Assembly (NCBI RefSeq): GCF_010500215.1
Contig: NZ_JAAGOY010000004.1
Location: forward strand, 558,001-622,000
Direction: 5' to 3'
Length of the DNA: 64,000 bases
Origin: Aliiroseovarius sp. PrR006
GTDB lineage: Bacteria; Pseudomonadota; Alphaproteobacteria; Rhodobacterales; Rhodobacteraceae
Of the stretch, positions 8,414 to 17,921 are shown piece after piece. Numbering within the stretch: the first letter of the stretch is position 1; each line of letters opens with the position of its first letter. Below the pieces are notes generated by a model. The model saw only the letters and a list, made by a program, of their open reading frames with translations. It searched no databases and was not told the origin of the DNA. The translations under genes and the position numbers were made by a program.

Positions 8414-9462
8414 TGCGCCTGTGCGATGATCTCGCCCTTTCGGTCGATCACGACAATGTCCACAGAAATCGGCGCGCCACGCAGGATTTGGACTGCTTGC
8501 TCCCGCGCCTTTTCGGCGATCATGGATGACATCACTTCTCCATGCTTTTCAAAAGCTTGCAGGGCTGTATTCATGCCTGAAACCTCGGGGTCATTCAGCC
8601 AATCTGCCAGCACATCAAAATCCACCTGACTACGCCCCGAATGCAAATCCCGCGCGCCCTGCGCCAGCTTTGTCAGCTTGCCAATGCCGCCACCGATGGT
8701 CACCCGGTCAATCGGATTGCGCGCCAGATATTTCAGCATCCCACCCGCGAAATCGCCCATGTCGATCATGGCCCCGTCAGACAGGCTAAACAGCTCCTGC
8801 ACCACCTTTTCCGAGGTCGCCCCGGTGCAGCCCGCAACTTGGGTCAGCCCCTCGGCCCGCGCCACGTCAATGCCCCGGTGGATCGACGCGATCCACGCTG
8901 AACAAGAGAACGGGCGAACAATGCCCGTGGTGCCCAAAATGGACAGCCCGCCTTTGATCCCAAGCCGCGGGTTCCATGTCTTTTCCGCCAGTGCGGCGCC
9001 ATCCTCGACCGAGATGGTAACAATCACATCGGCGGCTTGCTCATATGTCACAGCGGCTTCGTGCACGACGCCCTTGATCATCTGGCGCGGCACCGGGTTG
9101 ATCGCAGGCTGGCCTACAGGAATCGGCAGGCCGGGTTTTGTCACCGTGCCCACGCCCTCTCCGGCCACGAAGAACACGCCCTGTCCCGGCTTGGCAGGCG
9201 CCACACGCGCCCGGATTACCGCACCATGCGTCACATCTGGGTCGTCGCCTGCATCTTTCACAATGGCCGCCTCTGCCCATGTGTCGCCCGCAATCAGGTC
9301 GTAAACCAGAAAATCCGGCGTTTCCCCACGCGGCAAAGTAATTGTCACACGCGCCGGGGATCCCTGCCCCCAAAACGCATCCAATGCGGCCTTCACCGCG
9401 GCCGTGGCACAGGCGCCCGTGGTCCAGCCACGGCGCAGTTTCTGAGGGTCGGTCTTTTCCAT
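8410..9462 (-). CDS. cbiD: cobalt-precorrin-5B C1-methyltransferase
   Basis: Methylates C1 of the ring-contracted cobalt-precorrin-5B. The ATG at 9462 gives 350 residues, the usual family length; the frame stays open 72 codons further upstream, but that part is low-complexity and would run under the divergent cobA start. Diagnostic is the N-terminal LRRGWTTGACATAA, and GGGIGKLTKLAQG lies further on. CbiD is usually regarded as an anaerobic-pathway enzyme, yet it is found in many Rhodobacteraceae. First gene of the minus-strand unit cbiD-cobK-glycosylase-esterase and divergent from cobA-cobB. Confidence 0.92.
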   Translation of the reverse strand: MEKTDPQKLRRGWTTGACATAAVKAALDAFWGQGSPARVTITLPRGETPDFLVYDLIAGDTWAEAAIVKDAGDDPDVTHGAVIRARVAPAKPGQGVFFVAGEGVGTVTKPGLPIPVGQPAINPVPRQMIKGVVHEAAVTYEQAADVIVTISVEDGAALAEKTWNPRLGIKGGLSILGTTGIVRPFSCSAWIASIHRGIDVARAEGLTQVAGCTGATSEKVVQELFSLSDGAMIDMGDFAGGMLKYLARNPIDRVTIGGGIGKLTKLAQGARDLHSGRSQVDFDVLADWLNDPEVSGMNTALQAFEKHGEVMSSMIAEKAREQAVQILRGAPISVDIVVIDRKGEIIAQAQ

Positions 9463-9559
9463 CCCAACGACTATAAGCGCGCAAATCCGCGCCGCCAATC
9501 CGTTCTGTGAGGTCGCAGTTACGCTTTTCGACCGCGACCAACAGGTGCATAAGGGGCGC

Positions 9560-10429
9560 ATGACTGACTCGCATGCACAAACCGTCCCTGTTTTGCCCGG
9601 CCATGACTGGCCCACGCTGGAACCCGGCTGGGTTTGGCTGTGTGGCGCTGGCCCCGGAGATCCCGGCCTTCTGACCATTCACGCGGTGAATGCGCTGATG
9701 CAGGCGGATGTGATCGTGCATGACGCTCTGGTCTCGCCGGAAATCCTCAGTTGGGCGCGCCCCGAGGCCGAGGTCATCTATGCTGGTAAGCGCGGCGGAA
9801 AGCCCTCGGCCAAGCAACGCGACATCTCGCTAAGACTGGTGGATCTGGCCCGCGAGGGCAAACGGGTGTTGCGCCTGAAGGGCGGCGATCCGTTTGTCTT
9901 CGGACGTGGCGGTGAAGAGGGGCAGACGCTTGTGCAACATGGCGTACCAATCCGCATCATTCCGGGCATCTCAGCCGGGATCGGCGGGCTGGCCTATGCC
10001 GGAATTCCCGTTACCCACCGCGATGTGAACCAATCCGTGACCTTCGTCACCGGCCATGACCAGTCGGGCAATGCCACTGGATCCTTGGACTGGCCGTCAA
10101 TCGCGCGCGGCTCACAAGTCATCGTTATTTATATGGGCATGAAGCATCTGGAGCGTATCCGGTCCGAGCTGATTGCTGCCGGTCGCGGTGAGGATGAGCC
10201 CGTCGCCATCACCATGAACGCCACGACACCTGATCAGCGTGTGCTAGAAACCACCCTTGCCACCTGCGTTGAAGACGCGGATCGCGAAGGTATTGGTGCC
10301 CCTGCGATCATCTGTGTGGGACGCGCGGTATTGATGCGGCAAGCACTGGACTGGCAAGCGCTGGCCGCAGGGCTGGAACCGCGCAACACCGATCCACTGG
10401 GCCGTGGTCGCCCGGCCGAGGATCGCTGA
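9560..10429 (+). CDS. cobA: uroporphyrinogen-III C-methyltransferase
   Basis: Uses S-adenosylmethionine to methylate uroporphyrinogen III at C2 and C7, giving precorrin-2 and committing tetrapyrrole to cobalamin (and siroheme). The ATG at 9560 is preceded by AAGGGG at 9551-9556 and gives 289 residues, longer than minimal SUMT by an N-terminal tail of about 25 residues. Motifs are WLCGAGPGDPGLLT, DVIVHDALVS, KRGGKPSAKQRDI and LRLKGGDPFVFGRGGEE. The stop overlaps the cobB ATG by one base. No CysG-type dehydrogenase domain is fused. Confidence 0.95.
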   Translation: MTDSHAQTVPVLPGHDWPTLEPGWVWLCGAGPGDPGLLTIHAVNALMQADVIVHDALVSPEILSWARPEAEVIYAGKRGGKPSAKQRDISLRLVDLAREGKRVLRLKGGDPFVFGRGGEEGQTLVQHGVPIRIIPGISAGIGGLAYAGIPVTHRDVNQSVTFVTGHDQSGNATGSLDWPSIARGSQVIVIYMGMKHLERIRSELIAAGRGEDEPVAITMNATTPDQRVLETTLATCVEDADREGIGAPAIICVGRAVLMRQALDWQALAAGLEPRNTDPLGRGRPAEDR

Positions 10430-11706
10430 TGTCCGCGCCAACCGGCTTGATCCTGTCCGCGCCCTCGTCTGGCAGTGGCAAAACCACCCTGACCCTTGGC
10501 CTTTTGCGCGCCCTATCGCGCCGTGGCGTCGATGTCAGCGGTGCGAAATCTGGCCCGGACTATATCGACCCCCGTTTTCACGCCGCAGCCTGTGGGCGCG
10601 AATGCCCCAACCTGGACGCTTGGGCTATGGGACCGGCGCGGTTGCACGATCTGGCGCGCTCTGGCTCCGAACTTCTGCTGATCGAAGGGGCGATGGGGCT
10701 GTTTGACGGTGCGCCCCCGGAAGGGCGTGGCGCGACGGCGGATCTGGCGCGCGTGTTCGGACTTCCAGTTGTTCTGGTGGTCGATTGCGCCCGTCTTGCA
10801 CATTCGGTCGCTCCGCTGGTGAACGGTTTTGCCCAACACGACCCAGACGTGCGCGTTGCGGGCGTCATCCTGAACCATGTGGGCAGCCCACGCCACGAGG
10901 CGATGCTGCGCGCCAGCCTTCAGGACAGCCTGATCCCGGTTCTGGGTGCCGTGTATCGTCAGTCGGGGCTTGAGCACCCCTCGCGCCACTTGGGTCTGGT
11001 CCAAGCCGAAGAGCATCCCGATCTGCAAGCCTATCTGGACCGCGTCGCGGATGTGGTCGAGGCCGCAATTGATCTGGACGCACTGGTTGCATTGGCCGGA
11101 TATACGACCGAGGCTCCCGGCGCCGCAAACCGCCTGACACCTCCGGGCCAGCGGATCGCAGTCGCTTCGGACAAAGCGTTCGCCTTTGCCTATCCACACA
11201 TCTTATCCGATTGGCGCGCTGCTGGGGCCGAGGTGCTGCCCTTCTCGCCGCTGGCTGACCACGCCCCTGCCCCGGACGCCGATTTCATCTTCCTACCCGG
11301 CGGTTACCCTGAACTACACGCGGGCAAGCTGGCCGCGGCGCAGACGTTCAAACAAGGGATGCACTCCGCAACCTGCCCGATCTATGGCGAGTGCGGCGGC
11401 TATATGGCTCTTGGCCGCGCGATCACAGACAAGACCGGTGAACGTCACGAGATGCTAGGACTCCTGGGGCTGGAGACCAGCTTTGCACAGCGCAAGCTGC
11501 ATCTCGGATATCGGGCATTGCACGCCGCCGAAGGCCCGTTCGCCGGGAATTGGAACGCGCACGAGTTCCACTATGCCACCACGCTTCTGGCTGAAGGCGC
11601 ACCTCTGTTCGACGCCACAGATGCCGAGGGGCGTGCTCTTGCGCCGATGGGATTGATTGAGGGCCACGTCTCGGGCAGCTTTGCCCACCTGATCGACCGG
11701 GTTTAG
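10429..11706 (+). CDS. cobB: cobyrinate a,c-diamide synthase
   Basis: Glutamine- and ATP-dependent amidation of the a and c carboxylates of cobyrinate or its hydrogenobyrinate analogue (CobB/CbiA). The 425 residues have an N-terminal P-loop SSGSGKTTLTLG near residue 11, the acidic site KSGPDYIDPRFH, and a C-terminal class I glutaminase domain with the nucleophile Cys in PIYGECGGYMALG near residue 325 and a distal His in EGHVSGSFAH. Translation is probably coupled to cobA. About 50 bases past the stop, weakly paired GTTTCC/GGAAAC arms may form a poor terminator. Confidence 0.95.
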   Translation: MSAPTGLILSAPSSGSGKTTLTLGLLRALSRRGVDVSGAKSGPDYIDPRFHAAACGRECPNLDAWAMGPARLHDLARSGSELLLIEGAMGLFDGAPPEGRGATADLARVFGLPVVLVVDCARLAHSVAPLVNGFAQHDPDVRVAGVILNHVGSPRHEAMLRASLQDSLIPVLGAVYRQSGLEHPSRHLGLVQAEEHPDLQAYLDRVADVVEAAIDLDALVALAGYTTEAPGAANRLTPPGQRIAVASDKAFAFAYPHILSDWRAAGAEVLPFSPLADHAPAPDADFIFLPGGYPELHAGKLAAAQTFKQGMHSATCPIYGECGGYMALGRAITDKTGERHEMLGLLGLETSFAQRKLHLGYRALHAAEGPFAGNWNAHEFHYATTLLAEGAPLFDATDAEGRALAPMGLIEGHVSGSFAHLIDRV

Positions 11707-11811
11707 AGCGTTTCCACAACCGGCTGGATTTCACGTCGCGCGGAAACGATTTAACTGCGACATCAGCCCACATTCAGGGGTACAATTTCGCTCTGGTCAA
11801 AGCAGGCATGC

Positions 11812-13053
11812 ATGGATACGCATATGCGCATGACCGATGCGATCCTGACACCTACCGACGACGCGCGCGCCAAGCGCAATGTGACTATCCTTGTGCTTGC
11901 GCAGGCCATTCTGGGCGCGCAGATGCCAATGATCTTCACCATGGCTGGCCTGGCCGGGCAATCGCTTGCGTCAAACCCCTGCTGGGCGACCTTGCCGATT
12001 TCTCTGATGGTGGGCGGATCGATGATCTTTGCCAACCCGGTGGCATGGGTCATGCAAACCTTCGGACGACGCATTGGGTTCTGGCTGGGCACACTGGGCG
12101 GCTCGGTCGGGGCCGCGATCAGCGCTTATGGCCTGATGCAGTCGGATTTCACGATCTTCCTGATCGGCTCGTTCTTCATGGGCCTGTATCAATCAGCTCA
12201 AGGGTTCTATCGTTTTGCGGCGACCGACACGGCCTCGGCCGAATTCCGGCCCAAAGCAATTTCCTATGTCATGGCGGGCGGTCTAGCCTCGGCCATTATC
12301 GGGCCGCAACTGTTCAACCTGACCAACGACGCAATGGTCGTGCCCTTCCTTGGTGCCTATCTGACAATCATTGTAATCAACCTTCTAGGATCGCTTCTGT
12401 TTCTGGGTCTGGACATTCCCAAGCCCGAAAAACCAAGCGAAGACGCCCCCAAGGGCCGCACCCGGATGGAGCTTCTGCGGGATCCGGTGATTGCCGTCGC
12501 GATCATCTGTGGGATGGTGTCCTACGCGCTGATGAACCTTGTCATGACTTCGACCCCGCTGGCGGTTGTCGGTTGTGGGTTTGAAACCGACATGGCAGGT
12601 AATGTCGTCACCGCGCACGTGCTGGCGATGTTCGTCCCCAGCTTCTTCACCGGCCACCTGATTGCCCGCTTCGGCACTCGTTTGGTCATCGCCGCTGGCT
12701 TGGCCATTCTGGGCCTCGCCGGGATCGTCGCCCTGCAAGGGGTCGAGCTTGAGAACTTCTTTATCGCGCTGGTCTTGCTGGGCGTTGGCTGGAACTTCGG
12801 CTTCATTGGTGCCACGTCAATGCTGGCAGGCGCACACGCGCCCGAGGAACGCGGACGCGTTCAGGGCATGAACGACATGATCGTCTTTGGCTGCGTGACC
12901 GTGGCTTCGCTGGCATCCGGTGGGCTGATGAACTGCTCGGGTGGTTCAGCAGTGGAAGGCTGGAGCGCCGTGAACATCGCCATGGTGCCCTTCCTTGCGC
13001 TGGCCGGTGCCTCGCTGATCTGGCTCATGATGCGTCCAGCCGACGAGGCCTGA
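11812..13053 (+). CDS. MFS transporter
   Basis: Predicted 12-helix inner-membrane carrier of 413 residues with a central cytoplasmic loop near residues 205-225 (PKPEKPSEDAPKGRTR). The helix 2-3 loop holds a degenerate MFS signature (QTFGRRIGFWLG). Substrate cannot be deduced. It follows cobB on the same strand after 105 bases, but no cobalamin link is shown. An ATG at 11824 or 11830 is also possible as the start; 11812 keeps the longest N-terminus. Confidence 0.8.
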   Translation: MDTHMRMTDAILTPTDDARAKRNVTILVLAQAILGAQMPMIFTMAGLAGQSLASNPCWATLPISLMVGGSMIFANPVAWVMQTFGRRIGFWLGTLGGSVGAAISAYGLMQSDFTIFLIGSFFMGLYQSAQGFYRFAATDTASAEFRPKAISYVMAGGLASAIIGPQLFNLTNDAMVVPFLGAYLTIIVINLLGSLLFLGLDIPKPEKPSEDAPKGRTRMELLRDPVIAVAIICGMVSYALMNLVMTSTPLAVVGCGFETDMAGNVVTAHVLAMFVPSFFTGHLIARFGTRLVIAAGLAILGLAGIVALQGVELENFFIALVLLGVGWNFGFIGATSMLAGAHAPEERGRVQGMNDMIVFGCVTVASLASGGLMNCSGGSAVEGWSAVNIAMVPFLALAGASLIWLMMRPADEA

Positions 13054-13132
13054 CCCCTCCAGCCCCTTTTTCGGCTGTCGCTCCTGCTCGGAATCGCTAA
13101 ACAGCGGAAAATTCTGAATAAGGGACATGGAA

Positions 13133-14407
13133 ATGAGTCGCGACATCACTCAGACCGACTATAAATTCGGGCCCGGGCAGGCGCTTGTGGGTGCACAAAT
13201 GCTGTTCGTAGCCTTCGGGGCGCTTGTGCTGGTACCCCTCTTGACCGGACTTGACCCAAGCGTGGCTCTGTTCACGGCTGGCATCGGCACGTTGATCTTC
13301 CAGATCATCACACGCGGCAAGGTTCCCGTCTTTCTGGCCTCTAGCTTCGCTTTCATCGCGCCGATCATTTACGGCGTGCAAACCTGGGGCCTTCCTTCCA
13401 CCTTGGGCGGTCTGGCCGCAGCAGGTCTGTTCTATGTGGTGATCAGCTTTGCCATCCGCATCTGGGGCTCGGACTGGCTGCACCGCTATCTGCCGCCTGT
13501 TGTGGTCGGTCCGGTGATCATGGTCATTGGTCTTGCGCTGGCCCCAGTGGCTATCAACATGGCAACCGGCGTTGCAGGTGACACGCAGATCATGCCGAAA
13601 CCCTATGCGCTGATCTTGGCCGCTGTTTCGCTGGGCACTACCATGCTGATCGCGATCCGTGGACGTGGCATGGTCAAAGTTGTTCCGATCATCTTCGGCG
13701 TCATCGCAGGCTACGTTGCGGCTTTGATCCTTGGCGCCATCACCGGTGAAAGCCTTGTGAGCTTCCAAAGCTTCTCGGATGCGGCGTGGTTCGCCGTTCC
13801 CGGTTTCGTCGCGCCCGAGTTCAACATGGCTGCAATCCTGTTCATCCTGCCCGTCGCCATCGCGCCTGCGATTGAACATTTCGGAGACGTCATGGCCATC
13901 AGCTCGGTCACTAAGAAGGACTATCTGAAAGAGCCGGGCATCCAGAACACCATGCTGGGCGATGGTCTGGCCACCGTGTTCGCCGGTCTGGTCGGCGGCC
14001 CGCCCAACACCACCTATTCCGAGGTCACCGGCGCTGTCACCCTCACCCGCGTCTTCAACCCCGCCGTGATGACCTGGGCCGCGATCTTCGCGATTGCGCT
14101 GGCTTTTGTGGGCAAGGTCTCGGGCGCGCTGGGGACCATTCCGATGCCCGTCATGGGTGGCATCATGATCCTGATGTTTGGCATGGTAACTGTGGTTGGC
14201 TTGACTGTGCTGGCGCGGATTGGTGCGGATGCGCTGACCAACAGCCGCAACATGGTGATCGTGTCGACCGTTCTGGTGGTCGGAATCGGCGGGTTGTCGA
14301 TCCCGTTCGGCGGCGGCTTTACCCTGGCGGGCATTGGTCTGGCGGGTGTCGCTGGCGTGATCCTGAACTTGATCCTGCCCAAGGAAGCCGAGCATATCGA
14401 GGCCTAA
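13133..14407 (+). CDS. uraA: uracil/xanthine permease (NCS2/SLC23 family)
   Basis: Proton-coupled nucleobase importer in the inner membrane. The start at 13133 is chosen because AAGGGA (13120-13125) is seven bases upstream; an ATG at 13127 would be only one base from it. This gives 424 residues. Visible are [21 protein letters not shown] at the N-terminus, [20 protein letters not shown] with the conserved Glu/His region near residue 245, and the NCS2 motif [20 protein letters not shown] near residue 285. The motif and the uracil-type core favour uracil over xanthine. A strong terminator follows. Confidence 0.92.
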   Translation: MSRDITQTDYKFGPGQALVGAQMLFVAFGALVLVPLLTGLDPSVALFTAGIGTLIFQIITRGKVPVFLASSFAFIAPIIYGVQTWGLPSTLGGLAAAGLFYVVISFAIRIWGSDWLHRYLPPVVVGPVIMVIGLALAPVAINMATGVAGDTQIMPKPYALILAAVSLGTTMLIAIRGRGMVKVVPIIFGVIAGYVAALILGAITGESLVSFQSFSDAAWFAVPGFVAPEFNMAAILFILPVAIAPAIEHFGDVMAISSVTKKDYLKEPGIQNTMLGDGLATVFAGLVGGPPNTTYSEVTGAVTLTRVFNPAVMTWAAIFAIALAFVGKVSGALGTIPMPVMGGIMILMFGMVTVVGLTVLARIGADALTNSRNMVIVSTVLVVGIGGLSIPFGGGFTLAGIGLAGVAGVILNLILPKEAEHIEA

Positions 14408-14424
14408 ACCAGCCCTATGTCAGT

Positions 14425-14455
14425 AAAAACGCGCCCAGAAACGGGCGCGTTTTTT
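14425..14455 (+). terminator. intrinsic terminator after uraA
   Basis: Stem ACGCGCCC / GGGCGCGT with the 6-base loop AGAAAC, followed by six T residues. An A-run on the 5' side makes it usable on the minus strand too, for the convergent SLC13 gene. Confidence 0.92.
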
Positions 14456-14495
14456 GCTTTTGGGCCGAGCACTCTGCCCTGACCAGCGCACTGCC

Positions 14496-16379
14496 CTAGA
14501 AGACTACGTTCAGCATGATCAGCGAGACGAGCAGGAACAGGATCGTCATGATCCCCCCGCTTTTCACGAAATCCATCACCTTATAGCCCGCCGGCCCCAT
14601 GATCAGCGCATTCACCTGATGGGTCGGGATGATGAACGAATTCGAGGTCGAGATCGCCACCGTCAGCGCGAAAATCGCCGGATTGGCCCCCGCGGCCACC
14701 GCAATGGACACCGATAAGGGGACCAAAAGAACCGTTGCCCCAACATTGGACATGACCAATGAAAACACCGTCGCCAGAATAGCGACACCTGCCTGAAGCG
14801 ACCAGATCGGCCAGCCATCCAGCACCGTCAAAATCTGTTGCGCAATCCATGCGGCCGTCCCCGTGTTTTGCACCGCCTGCCCCAGTGGGATCAGGCTGGC
14901 CAATAAAAACACCGTGTTCCAGCCAACCGCGTGATAGGCCTCGTCAATACTCAGAACCCGTGTCAAAACCATTCCCACAGCGCCGGTCAGCAGACACAGC
15001 GACAGGCGCACATCGGTGAACAGGATCAGTGACAGCGAAATCAGGAAGAAGAACAAGGCCCAGTTGACCTTGTGTGGCCGAAGCTCCTCTTGCGGGAAGT
15101 CGGCGGTCACCACGATAAAATCCTGATCGCGCTTCAGCCGCGTCAGGTTATCCCAACGCGTATGCGCCACCAGCATATCGCCCGCCTGAAAGGGGACCAA
15201 ACCGATCTGTGTCGCCTCGTGATCTTCCGTTTTCACATGGCTTAGGGTTTCCTCGCCACGATGGATCGCCATAAGCCCCAGCCCATAGGTTTTCCGCAGC
15301 AAAATGTCCCGAGGGCTTTTGCCAATCAGCTTGGAATCCGGCGGGATGACCAGCTCGGCTACACCGGCATTCGTCTGTGCAAACTCTTCGATAAACACAT
15401 CCAGATCCGGGCGAACCGTCAGACCATACCGCTCGGCAAAGTCGTGCACCGCGTGATCGCTGCCAATAATTGCCAAGCGGCACGGCGCGGCGATCTCGGC
15501 GGTTAGGATCTGGATCATCGACGCTTTGCCGCGATAGAAGGTCGAGATGATGTAGATATTGTTCTCGTTGTTGATGTCGGCAAGGATCTGCCCGACCAGA
15601 GGGCTGTCGGCAGGCACATCCACTTCGAACACCTGCGCGTGAAGCCCATAGACACGCTCAAGATACTCGGTCGTTCCCTGCCCCGAGCTTGGCTCGATCG
15701 GATCGGACGACCCCGGCAGCACCCAGCGGCCCAGAACAAGAAAATAAATAATCCCTGTCGCGATCAGCGCAGCGCCAATTGGGGCGACAGAAAATAGCCC
15801 GAAGGGTTCCATTTTCAGCTCGTCCGGCAGGCCTTCATTCGCGGTCAGGATCAGGTCGTTCAGCAGGATCAAAGGCGACGAGCCAACCATGGTCATCGTA
15901 CCCCCAAGGATCGCACAGAATCCCATCGGCATCAGCAACCGACTAAGCGGAATGCCCGAGCGCACAGAAATCCGGCTGACCACCGGCAGGAACAGCGCCG
16001 CAGCACCGACGTTTTGCAGAAAGCTTGATATGAAGCCGACGGTCCCCGACACGATAGGAAGCACGCGAGCCTCGGACGTGCCGCCATGTTTCAATATGGC
16101 GGCCGCGACCTTGTTCATGATCCCGGTGCGATCCAGCCCCGCCCCCACAATCATCACCGCGATGATCGAAATCACGGCGTTGGATGCGAACCCGTCAAAC
16201 AGGTGATTAACGTCGGCCAAGCTTTCGAGCCCCGGCAGATAACTCAGGATGCCAACAGTCACCAGAACAAGCAAAGCTGCCAAATCTATTCGAATAATCT
16301 CGGATACAAATAGAAAAACGGTAAATCCCAGAAGGCCCAGAACGACCCCCATCTCTGTCGTAAATACTATGGCGTCCAT
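14496..16379 (-). CDS. SLC13-family permease with two RCK_C (TrkA-C) domains
   Basis: The 627-residue membrane protein has about six helices before residue 215, two soluble RCK_C-like segments around residues 235-300 and 320-400 (for example VFEVDVPADSPLVGQ and ELVIPPDSKLIGKSPRDI), then a second membrane half ending at residue 627. This is the CitT/YfbS arrangement of Na+/dicarboxylate or sulfate symporters with an inserted regulatory domain. The conserved SNVGATVLLVPL and STSNSFIIPTHQVN segments are present in the C-terminal half. Exact anion unknown. A TATTAT -10 on the minus strand (16439-16444) and a 7-bp GC hairpin (16405-16436) lie upstream. Confidence 0.88.
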   Translation of the reverse strand: MDAIVFTTEMGVVLGLLGFTVFLFVSEIIRIDLAALLVLVTVGILSYLPGLESLADVNHLFDGFASNAVISIIAVMIVGAGLDRTGIMNKVAAAILKHGGTSEARVLPIVSGTVGFISSFLQNVGAAALFLPVVSRISVRSGIPLSRLLMPMGFCAILGGTMTMVGSSPLILLNDLILTANEGLPDELKMEPFGLFSVAPIGAALIATGIIYFLVLGRWVLPGSSDPIEPSSGQGTTEYLERVYGLHAQVFEVDVPADSPLVGQILADINNENNIYIISTFYRGKASMIQILTAEIAAPCRLAIIGSDHAVHDFAERYGLTVRPDLDVFIEEFAQTNAGVAELVIPPDSKLIGKSPRDILLRKTYGLGLMAIHRGEETLSHVKTEDHEATQIGLVPFQAGDMLVAHTRWDNLTRLKRDQDFIVVTADFPQEELRPHKVNWALFFFLISLSLILFTDVRLSLCLLTGAVGMVLTRVLSIDEAYHAVGWNTVFLLASLIPLGQAVQNTGTAAWIAQQILTVLDGWPIWSLQAGVAILATVFSLVMSNVGATVLLVPLSVSIAVAAGANPAIFALTVAISTSNSFIIPTHQVNALIMGPAGYKVMDFVKSGGIMTILFLLVSLIMLNVVF

Positions 16380-16404
16380 CCAACTCCCACTCTCGAAACC
16401 TCAG

Positions 16405-16444
16405 GGGCGCCCGAAACTGGCGGGTCCGAGGCGCCCTATAATAC
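16405..16444 (-). promoter_or_regulatory. putative promoter and 5'-UTR hairpin of the SLC13 gene
   Basis: On the minus strand a TATTAT -10 (+ strand 16439-16444) is followed by GGGCGCC...GGCGCCC (16405-16411 and 16430-16436), a 7-bp stem with an 18-base loop near the expected start of the message. The rest of the 230-base gap up to the PilZ-like gene holds nothing else I can identify; a T-run at 16488-16494 is not preceded by a clear stem. Confidence 0.35.
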
Positions 16445-16609
16445 GTGATAGGATCCAGTCTGGACCGGACCCAAGAGCGCTGTCATGTATTTTTTTGGAA
16501 TTTCGGGGCATTAGGGCAGAAATTTTGGATTAGCGCGTTGGCCCCAGTCGCCATCGAAAGCAGCGCACCAGAAATCGAGGTTAGGACAACAACTGGGTAA
16601 ACACCCCGT

Positions 16610-17569
16610 TCACTTTGGCTCGTGGGATTGATCGTGCTCCTTGAATGCACGCTCTGCCATCGCGCTTGGACAATACTTACCGCACCCCTCATGGCAGCCA
16701 CTGCGATAGCAGGGTATCGTGTTCTTTTCTAAACCGCTCCCCTCCATAGTCGATTGACTTCTCTCAACAACGTCAGCGACCGTAGCCTGTGGAATGCGTT
16801 TCTTAAATTGGATCCCGGCGAAATACTCATTCTTCCATCTGATCTTTCCGCGACAAGCATGGCCGCAGAAATAGAGGTCTACACAAGCATCCTGCGTGTG
16901 GATTGGTGCGGCCTCGATCTTCATGCCGTTCCGGTTGATGTCGACGATCCGTGTTATCGTACAACCACTCTTAATACTTACCAACACCGGCGTGTTGCAT
17001 ACTTCCCGTTTGGCACGACCGCGCAGGCCAATCCGGGCCAAGAGTGCGGCCAGGAGTGTCAGAAACCCCAGTACGCCACCGCTCAGCACAATCGGGTCTC
17101 CCGCACCACCTCGCTCGCCCGCCTGCCCTTCGCTTGGCAGATGGCGAAGGACGAGCGGTTTGCGCTGACTACCAGCTACCTCGGTTGAGGGAACAAACTC
17201 GCATCCGAAAACAACGGTAAGAAGCTCGAGCTCTTCTCGCAGAGACGATAGGTGCGACGCAAGCTGAGCATCGTTGCCAGACTGCGCCACTGCCCGATCC
17301 AATGCAGCGGCAATCGCACCCAGCGCATCCGAAGGGCTGACCACTCCGACGGGCATATTGAAGTCGCGCACGCGTTTGATGTGTTGGGATAAAGACGAGA
17401 TCAACCGCTTTGTCGCGACTGCGTCCACGAAGTGTGGTGCACCTTGAGTTTGAGAATAAGCCACCTGAAGTTTGACCACATCGCGACAGATCTGCACGTC
17501 GTTCGCCAGCGCTTTTGATATCCAAAGACCGCAAAACAAAGAGACGAGAAAGGCAAATCTGCGTTGCAT
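16610..17569 (-). CDS. membrane protein with periplasmic helical domain and PilZ-like domain
   Basis: Not matched to a named protein. The 319 residues read as: signal sequence or first helix (1-22), a predicted periplasmic helical region (23-158), a transmembrane helix near 160-181, then a PilZ-like beta-barrel at about 184-260 with basic residues (RGRAKR), DINRNG in place of the usual D/N-x-S-x-x-G, and GKIRW...AGIQF. PilZ domains bind cyclic di-GMP, so it may sense the nucleotide inside while sampling the periplasm. The tail has four Cys at 287, 292, 296 and 300 (C-x4-C-x3-C-x3-C), a possible metal site. Twelve Cys in total is unusual. Base use looks less GC-rich than the neighbours, suggesting an accessory gene. 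No partner gene adjoins it. Confidence 0.6.
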   Translation of the reverse strand: MQRRFAFLVSLFCGLWISKALANDVQICRDVVKLQVAYSQTQGAPHFVDAVATKRLISSLSQHIKRVRDFNMPVGVVSPSDALGAIAAALDRAVAQSGNDAQLASHLSSLREELELLTVVFGCEFVPSTEVAGSQRKPLVLRHLPSEGQAGERGGAGDPIVLSGGVLGFLTLLAALLARIGLRGRAKREVCNTPVLVSIKSGCTITRIVDINRNGMKIEAAPIHTQDACVDLYFCGHACRGKIRWKNEYFAGIQFKKRIPQATVADVVERSQSTMEGSGLEKNTIPCYRSGCHEGCGKYCPSAMAERAFKEHDQSHEPK

Positions 17570-17630
17570 AGTGCAACCAGCATCTCAGAAGAGAATTACC
17601 AAACTGATAATTCTGCCAAGAGCGGTGGAA

Positions 17631-17903
17631 TTATCCCACGCGTCCCGAACGACCACCGCGACGCTTGGGGGGCGCTGCGTCTTCCAATGCGGCGCGCAGA
17701 ACTTCGGTCATCGGGTGATCCGGTGCCTTGGGTCCATAGTGCGCAAGCAACGTCTTGATCCGCTCAGGCTGAGGCATCTCGTGATCTTCAAACAGCGCCC
17801 AGTCCAGAAAGATCGACCGACATTCACCGGGGGTGATCCCCTCGATGACATAGCTGTCACGGATCAAGCCGCGCTGGTCGATGGCGTCGATAAGGTTCGT
17901 CAT
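17631..17903 (-). CDS. small hypothetical protein downstream of glnE
   Basis: A 90-residue acidic protein with a basic tail (PPKRRGGRSGRVG). I recognise no domain. It starts 18 bases after the glnE stop on the same strand, and its start has an upstream AGGA-type ribosome site, so cotranslation with glnE is likely. The stretch ITPGECRSIFLDWALFEDHEMPQPERIKTLL looks like a compact helical fold. Real rather than spurious because of its coding-like composition and operon position. Confidence 0.65.
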   Translation of the reverse strand: MTNLIDAIDQRGLIRDSYVIEGITPGECRSIFLDWALFEDHEMPQPERIKTLLAHYGPKAPDHPMTEVLRAALEDAAPPKRRGGRSGRVG

Positions 17904-17921
17904 TTGGTCCTCCGGCGGGCC

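Noticed and set aside
9463-9559. Cobalamin riboswitch between cbiD and cobA
   Set aside because: Only 97 bases, no B12 box; the small GGTCGC/GCGACC repeat there is not enough.
9463-9678. N-terminal extension of cbiD upstream of 9462
   Set aside because: Low-complexity, without homology, and runs under the divergent cobA start.
13097-14395. 432-codon frame antisense to uraA, rich in His/Asp/Gln
   Set aside because: Composition is the reverse of a hydrophobic membrane gene; no start signal.
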